From a bacterium (GTDB lineage Bacteria; Krumholzibacteriota; Krumholzibacteriia; LZORAL124-64-63), in NCBI GenBank assembly GCA_018829565.1, contig JAHJTW010000142.1:1-51207 (forward strand): a stretch of DNA of 51,207 nt. The letters run 5' to 3'. The first letter of the stretch is position 1, and each line of letters begins with the position of its first letter. The translations under genes and the position numbers were made by a program. Positions 7,902 through 15,247 of this stretch are shown here, one piece after another. The notes beneath the pieces are model-generated. The model had not been told where the DNA came from. It searched no databases and worked only from the letters and a program-made list of their open reading frames with translations.

Positions 7902-9811
7902 GTCTGCCTCCCCGCCCCGGTGGAGACCGCCCCGCGGCGGCAGGCCTCGAGGCACGAACCGCAGGCGATGCACACGGTCTGGTCGATGACGTGGGGCTCG
8001 CGCGGATCCCCGTGGATGGCATCCACCGGACAGACCCTGGCGCAGCGGGTGCAGCCGTTGCAGAGGGCCGGATCGATGGCGTAGGTCAGCAGCTCGGCGC
8101 AGACCCCGGCCGGGCAGCGGCGTTCGAAGATGTGGGCCTCGTACTCGTCGCGGAACCAGCGCAGGGTGCTCAGCACCGGGTTGGGCGCGGTCTGGCCCAG
8201 CCCGCACAGGGCGCTGTCCTTGATGACCCCGGCCAGTTCCTCCAGGTGCACCACGCCCTGGAAACGCTCAAGCGCCTGATGATCGTGCTCGCGGCGCGGA
8301 TGGCGGGTGATGCTCTGGAGGATCTCCAGCATGTGGCGCGTGCCCTCGCGGCAGGGGATGCACTTGCCGCAGCTCTCGCGCTGGATGAAGTCCATGAAGA
8401 ACTTCGCGACGTCCACCATGCAGTTGTCCTCGTCCATCACCACCAGCCCACCCGACCCCATCATGGCGCCCAGGGTCCTGATCGACTCGTAGTCGACAGG
8501 GACGTCCAGGCGGTCGGCGGGGATGCAGCCCCCGGAGGGCCCGCCGATCTGGACGGCCTTGAGCCTCTTGCCTCCGGGCGCGCCCCCGCCCACGTCCACG
8601 ATCACCGTCTGCAGGCTGGTGCCCATGGCCACCTCGACCAGGCCGGTGCGGCTCACCTTGCCCGACAGGGCGAACACCTTGGTGCCCTTGCTGCCGGCGG
8701 TGCCCAGGGCGGCGAAGGCCTCGGGCCCCCGTGCCACCAGTTCGGGCAGGTTGGCCAGGGTCTCGACGTTGTTGATCACCGTCGGCGCCCCGAACAGCCC
8801 CCTGGTGACCGGATAGGGCGGCCGCGGGCCCGGCATGCCCCGGCGCCCTTCGATGCTGGCGATCAGCGCGGTCTCCTCGCCGCAGACGAACGCCCCGGCG
8901 CCCTTCTTGAGGCGGATCTCCAGGTCCACCCCCGAACCCAGGACGTCGTGCCCCAGCAATCCCGCATGGCGCGCCTGCTCCAGGGCGTTGTCGAGGTGTC
9001 CGATGGCCAGGGGATACTCGGCCCTGATGTAGACGTAGGCCTTGGTCGCCCCGACGGCGTAGGCGGCGATCGCCATGCCCTCGACCAGACGATGCGGGTC
9101 GCCCTCGATCACGGCGCGGTCCATGAAGGCGCCCGGATCCCCCTCGTCGGCGTTGCAGATCAGGTACTTCTGCGTCGCCGGCGTTTCCAGGGCGAGGCGC
9201 CACTTGCGACCGGTGGGGAAGCCTCCGCCACCCCTGCCCCGCAGGCCGCTGCGCTCGACCAGTTCGCAGACTTCGCGCGGCTGCAGGGATCCGAGCACCG
9301 ACCGGAACGCCGCGTAGCCGCCCCGGGCCAGGTATTCGTCCAGGCTCCGCGGATCGATCAGTCCGCAGTTCTTGAGCACCCAGCGGGTCTGGGGGGCGAA
9401 GAAGGGATGGTCCCCGATGGCGGGAACCCCGTCCCAGGGGGTGTGGTCCTCGGCGGGGAACTGGAAGAGCGGCAGTTCGGGCCAGGCCCCGCCGCCCAGC
9501 ACCGAGGCGAGGATGGCCTCCGCCTTGTCCGGATCCACGTCGCCGAAGCAGAGGCGGGCCCTGCCCGGAAGCTGGACGTCCAGCAGGGGTTCGGACGCGC
9601 ACAAGCCGATGCAGCCCACCTCGACGACGTCCAGGTCCCAGCCCCGTTCCCCGGCGAGTTCCTTGACCCGCGCGAGGGTGCGGCCCGCCCCGGCGCCCAG
9701 ACCGCAGGTCCCGGTGCCCACCAGGACCACCGGACGCACCACGGTGTCGCGGCGCAGACGCCTGATCGCCGCGGGATCCCCGGCCGGCGTGAAGGAGATC
9801 GGCCCGATCAT
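7892..9811 (-). CDS. hndC: Hydrogenase NADH/FMN subunit (HndC, NuoF-like)
   Basis: HndC is the flavin subunit that exchanges electrons between NAD(H) and the Fe-S chain of the hydrogenase. The 639-residue protein has an N-terminal thioredoxin-like [2Fe-2S] region (GTCGLGAGA, VGCIGLCASEP). The FMN/NADH-binding NuoF core has RGRGGGGFPTGRKW and AGAFVCGEETAL. The N3-type [4Fe-4S] site is ESCGKCIPCREGT plus a later Cys in ALCGLGQ. A C-terminal 2[4Fe-4S] ferredoxin completes it (CNGCTRCARVCP, CIACGSCLEAC). The ATG at 9811 overlaps the hndA TGA as ATGA. The extra N- and C-terminal domains distinguish it from respiratory NuoF. Confidence 0.95.
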   Translation of the reverse strand: MIGPISFTPAGDPAAIRRLRRDTVVRPVVLVGTGTCGLGAGAGRTLARVKELAGERGWDLDVVEVGCIGLCASEPLLDVQLPGRARLCFGDVDPDKAEAILASVLGGGAWPELPLFQFPAEDHTPWDGVPAIGDHPFFAPQTRWVLKNCGLIDPRSLDEYLARGGYAAFRSVLGSLQPREVCELVERSGLRGRGGGGFPTGRKWRLALETPATQKYLICNADEGDPGAFMDRAVIEGDPHRLVEGMAIAAYAVGATKAYVYIRAEYPLAIGHLDNALEQARHAGLLGHDVLGSGVDLEIRLKKGAGAFVCGEETALIASIEGRRGMPGPRPPYPVTRGLFGAPTVINNVETLANLPELVARGPEAFAALGTAGSKGTKVFALSGKVSRTGLVEVAMGTSLQTVIVDVGGGAPGGKRLKAVQIGGPSGGCIPADRLDVPVDYESIRTLGAMMGSGGLVVMDEDNCMVDVAKFFMDFIQRESCGKCIPCREGTRHMLEILQSITRHPRREHDHQALERFQGVVHLEELAGVIKDSALCGLGQTAPNPVLSTLRWFRDEYEAHIFERRCPAGVCAELLTYAIDPALCNGCTRCARVCPVDAIHGDPREPHVIDQTVCIACGSCLEACRRGAVSTGAGRQTCP

Positions 9812-10278
9812 GCGACGGCCCCCTCCCTCCGGTAGCGGCGAAGGATCTCCACCACCGACTCGGGCGTGACCTCCCCGTGCACCTGGCCGTTGACCGCCAC
9901 CAGGGGGGCCAACCCGCATGCGCCCAGGCAGGAAACGACCTCGAGGCTGAACAGGCCGTCCCGCGAGGTCTCGCCATCCTCGATCTTCAGGGTGCGCTTG
10001 ATGGCGGCGAAAACGCCCAGGGAACCCTTCACGTGGCACGCCGTCCCCCGGCACACCTGGACGTGGTAGCGGCCAAGAGGCTGGAACCGGAACTGGTTGT
10101 AGAAGGTCGCCACTCCGTAGATCCTGCTGGCCGGCAGGTCGAGGTGGGTCCCCAGCTCGGCCACCGCCGCGCGGGAGATGTAGCCCTCGGCTTCCTGGAC
10201 TTCCTGGAGCAGAGGGATGAGGGCGTCGCGCCCGGCCCCGGGATGCGCGGCAAGGATGTCGGGCACCGTCCTGTTCAC
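9808..10278 (-). CDS. hndA: Hydrogenase [2Fe-2S] subunit (HndA, NuoE-like)
   Basis: This 156-residue thioredoxin-like ferredoxin of the NuoE family passes electrons within the hydrogenase complex. The four ligands appear as CRGTAC and, about 40 residues later, SCLGAC. The helical N-terminus contains the typical ISRAAVAELGTHLDLP and YGVATFYNQF segments. I chose the GTG at 10278 because it overlaps the rex stop codon (GTGA) and has AGGGAG and AAGG just upstream. A TTG at 10302 would add eight unconserved residues. It is part of the rex-hnd operon. Confidence 0.93.
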   Translation of the reverse strand: MNRTVPDILAAHPGAGRDALIPLLQEVQEAEGYISRAAVAELGTHLDLPASRIYGVATFYNQFRFQPLGRYHVQVCRGTACHVKGSLGVFAAIKRTLKIEDGETSRDGLFSLEVVSCLGACGLAPLVAVNGQVHGEVTPESVVEILRRYRREGAVA

Positions 10279-10925
10279 ACCTTCACTCCCTTGCCGCAGC
10301 AACCGAAGAAAGCCGCCCGCACCAGGGAGATCCCGATGTCGGTGTCCTCGACGTAGATCCCTTCAGGGACGTGCAGGCGGTTGGGGGTGAAGTTCAGGAT
10401 GCTGCGCACACCTGCCGACACCAGCCGATCGGCCCCGTTCTGGGCCTCGTTCTCCGGCACCGCCAGGATGGCCATGCGGATGTCCTGGTCCCGCACGGTG
10501 GCCTCGAGTTCACCCAATCCCAGGATGGGGATCCCGTGCAGCCGGCTGCCCACCAGGAAGATGTCCGATTCGAAGGCGGCGACCAGTTCCATCCGGGGGT
10601 GATTGCGCTGGAAGAACTGCAGGATGGCCCGGCCCAGGTTCCCCGTTCCGATGAGGATGACCCGCGCCTCGTCCGCCACTCCGACCTTCTCGTGGATCGC
10701 CTCGGCCAGCTTGTCCACCTCGTACCCGTGCTGGGCGCTGCCCTGGTAGCCGATGCCCATGATGTCCTGGCGGACCTGGGACGGGGTCACCCCCGCACTC
10801 CAGGCCAGTTCCCGCGAGTAGACCCAGCCCACGCCGCGCGCCCCCAGATCCTGCAGGAAACGCAAATAGAGGCACAACCTGCCGATGACCCTGGGGCTCG
10901 TTCCCGTCGCGTTTCTCGTCCTCAC
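10275..10925 (-). CDS. rex: Redox-sensing transcriptional repressor Rex
   Basis: Rex senses the NADH/NAD+ ratio and releases its operators when NADH is high. It often controls hydrogenase and fermentation genes. The product has an N-terminal winged helix (LYLRFLQDLGARGV, VTPSQVRQDI) and a Rossmann domain with GTGNLGRAI. The frame extends up to an ATG at 10964, but that ATG lies inside a Rex-type operator and lacks a ribosome site. A GTG at 10925, preceded by GGGAGG six bases upstream, gives 216 residues, the usual family length, and I prefer it. Rex heads the operon and should autoregulate it through the two operators upstream. Confidence 0.92.
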   Translation of the reverse strand: MRTRNATGTSPRVIGRLCLYLRFLQDLGARGVGWVYSRELAWSAGVTPSQVRQDIMGIGYQGSAQHGYEVDKLAEAIHEKVGVADEARVILIGTGNLGRAILQFFQRNHPRMELVAAFESDIFLVGSRLHGIPILGLGELEATVRDQDIRMAILAVPENEAQNGADRLVSAGVRSILNFTPNRLHVPEGIYVEDTDIGISLVRAAFFGCCGKGVKV

Positions 10926-10953
10926 CTCGACCCTCCCCGTTCGGGACCTAACG

Positions 10954-10971
10954 TTGTCAAACATTTAACAT
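10954..10971. promoter_or_regulatory. Rex-type operator 1
   Basis: TTGTCAA-ACAT-TTAACAT is a near-perfect match to the Rex consensus of two TTGTTAA-like half-sites around a four-base spacer. It lies just downstream of the predicted transcription start, where a bound repressor would block the operon. Confidence 0.8.
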
Positions 10972-10987
10972 ATGGGCGATATGCGGA

Positions 10988-11015
10988 AATTTATGAAGGA
11001 GTGTGGGATGGTCAA
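10988..11015 (-). promoter_or_regulatory. Promoter of the rex-hydrogenase operon
   Basis: On the minus strand a -35 TTGACC (11015-11010) and a -10 TAAATT (10993-10988) are 16 bases apart. The pair lies between the two Rex operators. Confidence 0.55.
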
Positions 11016-11022
11016 GGAAAAA

Positions 11023-11040
11023 ATGTTAATTATTTGACAA
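11023..11040. promoter_or_regulatory. Rex-type operator 2
   Basis: Read on the minus strand this is TTGTCAA-ATAA-TTAACAT, with the same half-sites as operator 1 and a different spacer. It lies about eight bases upstream of the predicted -35. The two operator centres are 69 bases apart. From here to 11190 the DNA is AT-rich with no gene. Confidence 0.78.
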
Positions 11041-11191
11041 TTCTGGCTCGTGGTGATTCCCGCGAATCGGCCGATAACGGAGCAATCTTGAGGATGTGAT
11101 TTAAGTTATTTTCTTTAAATAATTTAAGACAATTGATCCGGTCAATCTCCTCCTCGACCCAGGGGGACATCCGGCGGTCCGTCCCGACGCA

Positions 11192-11217
11192 AAGGCCCCC
11201 GCGCCTGCAGGGGCCTT
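11192..11217 (-). terminator. Probable terminator after the BNR-repeat gene
   Basis: An 8-base stem AAGGCCCC / GGGGCCTT with a 10-base loop lies about 27 bases beyond the stop of the minus-strand gene ending at 11244. Only a short T stretch follows on the minus strand. Confidence 0.5.
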
Positions 11218-11243
11218 GCCGTTCCAGCCTCCGGTGCCGCGTG

Positions 11244-14200
11244 CTACTCCCGGCTCTTGAATTCCTCCTCCGTGAGCACCGGGACCGGAGCCAGGCCCGC
11301 CTCCGCCAGGCGGGCGTTCAGGCCGTCCAGCCGGGCCCCGGCCAGTTCGCCGAACCGCCGGTCGGCGTCTTCGATGTCCCTGCGGAACACCTCCAGGCGA
11401 TCCACCTGGGATTTCGTCGGCCGTCCTCCGAAGCCGCTCACCGCGGCGTACAGCCGGACGACGTTCTCCCGCAATCGCCGCTGCCCGCTGATGCCCTGCA
11501 CTTCCCCGGTCACCACCAGATCGCCGTGCAGGACGTCGAGTTCGTCCGCGAGACCGCGCAGATCGGCGGCCAGGGCCTCGCCCGCCGCCGGGTCATCCGC
11601 CCGGGCCACCACGGAGTCCCTCGCCGAGGTGACCGCGTCCGCGACGTAGGCCAGGCGGGCCAGCATGCCGTAGAGCTCCTGGACGATGCGCTGCTGCTCG
11701 GCGCGGTCGGCGCGGGAGTGCGGGTAATCCTCGTCGTAGGTCACCGCGACCGTGCCCTCGTGGACCTCCTTGCCCTTGGTCAGCCGGTAGGCGTACACCC
11801 CCTCGGGAGCGGCGGGACCCACCGCGCCGGCGTACGAGGTCGCCGGATCGAGGGTCGGCGACGGGGCCACCTTGGGCGGCTTGAGACGCGGGGACCAGCT
11901 GACGATGTTCAGCCCCTTGCGCTTGCTGCCGGGCAGGACCTTGAGCAGTTCGCCTTCGGGAGTGAAGATCTCGAGCTTCATCTCGCCGAACATGTGCCGC
12001 TTCTTCAGGTAGTAGACCATCCGGGCGGACCGGTCGGGATTGCCGGCGATGTAGTAACCGTCCCCGGGCGAGAAGGACTTCCACACGGGGGTGCTCAGCA
12101 CCGCCGGACTGGACTCCAGGATCGCCACCTCGGCGTCCAGCACCGGGGCGGTGATCTGGCGCAGGGGCGAAAGGTCGTCCAGGACCCAGACACCCCGGCC
12201 GTGGGTGCCGATCACCAGGGATCCCGTGCGCTCCTGGAAGACCAGGTCGTTGACGGGAACCGGCGGGAACTCCTCCTCGAAACGGGCCCAGTGGCGGCCC
12301 CGGTCCAGGGTGACGTACAGGCCGTGCTCGGTGCCCAGGAACAGCAGGTCCGGGTTCACCGGATCCTGGCGGATCACGTGCGCGTAGCCGGCGAGGTCGC
12401 CGGTGGCCAAGGCCTCCCAGGTGTCTCCGCCGTCACCGGTCGCGAACACGTAGGTCGCCATGTCGCCGGTCCGGTGGCCGTCGCAGGTGACGAAGGCCTC
12501 CTGGTCATCGAACCGCGAGGGTTCCACGCAGCTGATCCAGGTGGCGGGGGGCAGCCCCGGCAACCGACCGCTCAGCTCGGTGAACCGGCGGCCGCCGTCG
12601 GTGGTCAGCTGCAGGTTGCCGTCGTCGGTCCCCACCCAGATCACGTCCGGGTCCAGGGTCGAGGGCCCGATGGTGAAGATCGTGCAGTGATTCTCGGCGG
12701 TGGTGTTGTCGATGGTCAGGCCGCCCGACTCCTCCTGCCGCAGCTTCTGCGGGTCGTCGGTGGTCAAGTCGCCCGACAGCCGCTCCCAGGACTCGCCCCG
12801 GTCACGGCTGACGTGCAGGAACTGGGATCCGGTGAACAGCCGCGCGCGCTTGCCGCCCGTGGTCACCACCGGGGTGTTCCAGTTCCAGCGGAACTCGGGT
12901 TCGCCGGCGCCGGGCAGGGGCTTGACGTCCTTGCTCTCCCCGGTGCGCAGGTCCATGCGGTTGAGGTTGCCGCCCTGCCACTCCCAGTACACCAGGTCCG
13001 GGTCGGTCCGGTCGATGGCCACGGCGAAACCGTCGCCCCCGCCCAGGTTCTCCCAGTCGCCGTTCTCGATGCCGCTTGGCGAACGCGAGGGGGCGTACCA
13101 GCTGCCGTTGTCCTGCAGGCCCCCGTAGATGCGGTAGGGTCGGCGGTCGTCCACCGCGACCCGGTAGAACTGGGACACCGGGAGGTTGGCCGCGTGCATC
13201 CAGCCGTCCCCGCGGTTGTAGGTGGTGTACACCCCACCGTCGTTGCCGGCGATCATGTGGGTCGGATCATCCGGATCGATCCACAGGGCGTGCTGGTCCA
13301 CGTGCATCCAGCCGCCGAGGCCGCCGAAGGTCTTGCCACCGTCCCGGGTGACCAGGAGCGGTTGGCTGGTCTTGTAGCAACGGTCGGGATCCCGGGGATC
13401 GGGGATCAGCAGATGGAAGTAGAAGGGCCGGCCCTTGATACCCTCCTGGGTGTTGACCTTCTCCCAGGCGGCGCCGGCGTCGTCGCTGCGGTAGAAGGCC
13501 GACTCGGCCGACTCCACCGCCGCATAAATGCGGTCGGGATCCGCCGGGCTGACCGCGATGGCGATGCGGCCCAGCTCACCCTCGGGCAACCCTTGGCGCA
13601 GCTCGGTCCAGGTGGTCCCGCCGTCGGCGCTCTTGTAGAGGCCGCTGCCCGGGCCGCCGGAGCGGAAGGTGTAGGGCAGCCGCCGGAAGTCCCACATCGC
13701 CGCGTACAGCACGGCCGGATCCCGCGGATCCATGGCGATGTCGCTGCAGCCGGTGTTCCCGTCGATGAAGAGGATCCTTTCCCAGGTCGCCCCGGAATCC
13801 GTGGTCCGGTACAGGCCGCGCTGGTCGTTCGCGTTCCACAGGTGGCCCAGCACCGCGACGTAGACCGTGGCCGGATCCGTGGGATGGATGATGATCTCGG
13901 CGATGCGCTCGCTGTCCTGCAGCCCCATCCGGGTCCAGGTGTCGCCGCCGTCGGTGGTCCGGTACACCCCGTCGCCCACCGAGACGCTGTTGCGCACCCA
14001 GACCTCGCCCGTGCCCACCCAGACGGTGTCGGGGCGCGCCTGGTCGATGGTGATCGCCCCGATGGACTGGTTGTGCTTGTCGAAGACCGGCTTGAAGGTG
14101 ACCCCGCCGTTGCGGCTCCTCCAGACGCCGCCCGATGCGGCGCCCACGTAGATGGTCTTGCCGCCCCCGTGCACGGCGTCGAGAGCGGCGATGCGGCCGC

Positions 14201-14360
14201 TCATGACGGCGGGCCCGATTTCCCGGGCCCGCAGATCGCCGAAGACGTGGCTGCCGATCTCGATGCCGGCGGTGGAGTTTTCCCCGCCGGCCCGGGCCGC
14301 ATCCGGCCCCGTCGCCAGGGCCAGCAGGCCCAGGCACGTCCAGAGAATCCTGTTCAGCAT
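11244..14360 (-). CDS. Secreted BNR/sortilin-type beta-propeller protein
   Basis: The 1038-residue product has a signal peptide (MLNRILWTCLGLLALATG, then an Ala-rich cut region). A long array of BNR/VPS10-like blades follows, with repeats such as YRTTDGGDTW, YRTTDSGATW, YKSADGGTTW and VTRDGGKTF. The last 350 residues are a separate part with a FlgD-like strand pattern (FTPEGELLKVLPG, GVYAYRLTKG) and a helical tail. Large exported proteins of this type are common in Bacteroidota and related phyla. They are often labelled glycosyl hydrolases, but no sialidase Arg triad is evident, so I do not claim an activity. The ATG at 14360 is chosen because the signal peptide starts there; the frame upstream is an out-of-frame shadow of the next gene. 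Confidence 0.85.
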   Translation of the reverse strand: MLNRILWTCLGLLALATGPDAARAGGENSTAGIEIGSHVFGDLRAREIGPAVMSGRIAALDAVHGGGKTIYVGAASGGVWRSRNGGVTFKPVFDKHNQSIGAITIDQARPDTVWVGTGEVWVRNSVSVGDGVYRTTDGGDTWTRMGLQDSERIAEIIIHPTDPATVYVAVLGHLWNANDQRGLYRTTDSGATWERILFIDGNTGCSDIAMDPRDPAVLYAAMWDFRRLPYTFRSGGPGSGLYKSADGGTTWTELRQGLPEGELGRIAIAVSPADPDRIYAAVESAESAFYRSDDAGAAWEKVNTQEGIKGRPFYFHLLIPDPRDPDRCYKTSQPLLVTRDGGKTFGGLGGWMHVDQHALWIDPDDPTHMIAGNDGGVYTTYNRGDGWMHAANLPVSQFYRVAVDDRRPYRIYGGLQDNGSWYAPSRSPSGIENGDWENLGGGDGFAVAIDRTDPDLVYWEWQGGNLNRMDLRTGESKDVKPLPGAGEPEFRWNWNTPVVTTGGKRARLFTGSQFLHVSRDRGESWERLSGDLTTDDPQKLRQEESGGLTIDNTTAENHCTIFTIGPSTLDPDVIWVGTDDGNLQLTTDGGRRFTELSGRLPGLPPATWISCVEPSRFDDQEAFVTCDGHRTGDMATYVFATGDGGDTWEALATGDLAGYAHVIRQDPVNPDLLFLGTEHGLYVTLDRGRHWARFEEEFPPVPVNDLVFQERTGSLVIGTHGRGVWVLDDLSPLRQITAPVLDAEVAILESSPAVLSTPVWKSFSPGDGYYIAGNPDRSARMVYYLKKRHMFGEMKLEIFTPEGELLKVLPGSKRKGLNIVSWSPRLKPPKVAPSPTLDPATSYAGAVGPAAPEGVYAYRLTKGKEVHEGTVAVTYDEDYPHSRADRAEQQRIVQELYGMLARLAYVADAVTSARDSVVARADDPAAGEALAADLRGLADELDVLHGDLVVTGEVQGISGQRRLRENVVRLYAAVSGFGGRPTKSQVDRLEVFRRDIEDADRRFGELAGARLDGLNARLAEAGLAPVPVLTEEEFKSRE

Positions 14361-14407
14361 GGTTCCCCCATACGGCAGGGGCCGCGTGGCCCGTCCCGGC
14401 TGTGATG

Positions 14408-15166
14408 CTACTCGGTCTTGGCGGCGGGGGCGGGCATCGCGAACTGGTCGTCGGCGATCTCCACCCCGTACTCCACCGTTTCCATCATCATCTGCATCAT
14501 GGTCACGCCGTTGCTCTTGGTCTCGACGGCGAAGGGCATGACGATCCCGTCCACTTCCTGGTAGTCGCTCATGTAGCTGTCCTGCTCGACCACGGTCTCG
14601 TCGATGGTGATGGTCGAGTGGCTCTTGATGGGCAGGTAGTATTCCTTGTCGATGAACATGTCCACGATGATGTCCAGCTTGGTGTCGATGCGGAGCTTGT
14701 GGCACGGGGTGCCCTCGACGTCCTCCTCGCCCAGGTACTCGACGGTGTAGCCCTTGTCCTTGTAGCCCACCAGGGCGCCGTCCATGTCCGCCTGCAGGGA
14801 AAAGCCCTTGTTGGTGACCTCGTCCATGGGCTGGGGATCCATGGATCCCATCATGGGGTTGATGGACCAGCCCTGCTCGCCGTCGTAACCCTGGGTCATG
14901 GTCATGCCCATGACCTGGGCCTCGATGCGCAGCTTGTCGGGCCGTTTCTGGAACATCGTGAAGGGGATCTCCATCCCCTGGGCCATGACCTTGCCGGTGA
15001 TCTTCGCCGACGTCTTGCCCTTGATGGCCTTCTCGCCGCCGCTGGCCTCGATGCTCTTCTTGATGAGTTCGTCGGCGTCCATGGCCGCAGCCGTCACGGC
15101 CACACCCAGCATCAGCAACAGGGCGCCGAGGGTCACGAGGGTCGAAATCCGGATCGTCTTCTTCAC
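14408..15166 (-). CDS. Exported LolA/LolB-like lipoprotein-binding fold protein
   Basis: The 252-residue protein has a clear signal peptide (MKKTIRISTLVTLGALLLML). The mature start, DADELIKKSIEASGGEKAIKGKTSAKITG, opens the half-barrel fold of outer-membrane lipoprotein-sorting-like proteins. The centre alternates strands (GYDGEQGWSINP, YTVEYLGEEDVEGTPCHKLRI) in the way of that superfamily. It is Met-rich near the end and finishes in PAPAAKTE. The exact ligand is unknown. It lies 47 bases upstream of the BNR protein gene on the same strand and could be co-transcribed with it. Confidence 0.75.
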   Translation of the reverse strand: MKKTIRISTLVTLGALLLMLGVAVTAAAMDADELIKKSIEASGGEKAIKGKTSAKITGKVMAQGMEIPFTMFQKRPDKLRIEAQVMGMTMTQGYDGEQGWSINPMMGSMDPQPMDEVTNKGFSLQADMDGALVGYKDKGYTVEYLGEEDVEGTPCHKLRIDTKLDIIVDMFIDKEYYLPIKSHSTITIDETVVEQDSYMSDYQEVDGIVMPFAVETKSNGVTMMQMMMETVEYGVEIADDQFAMPAPAAKTE

Positions 15167-15198
15167 GTCAGGTCCTCCAGGGCAAGTGTGTCGGGTAT

Positions 15199-15217
15199 GG
15201 CGGCCGCGGCGGCCGCC
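15199..15217 (-). terminator. GC hairpin after the GDE-type glucosidase gene
   Basis: GGCGGCC / GGCCGCC is a 7-base stem with a 5-base loop, about 30 bases past the stop at 15248. It has no T-run, so its role as a terminator is weakly supported. Confidence 0.35.
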
Positions 15218-15247
15218 CTTCTTCTCGGCGTTGACTGTCGTTCGCGT

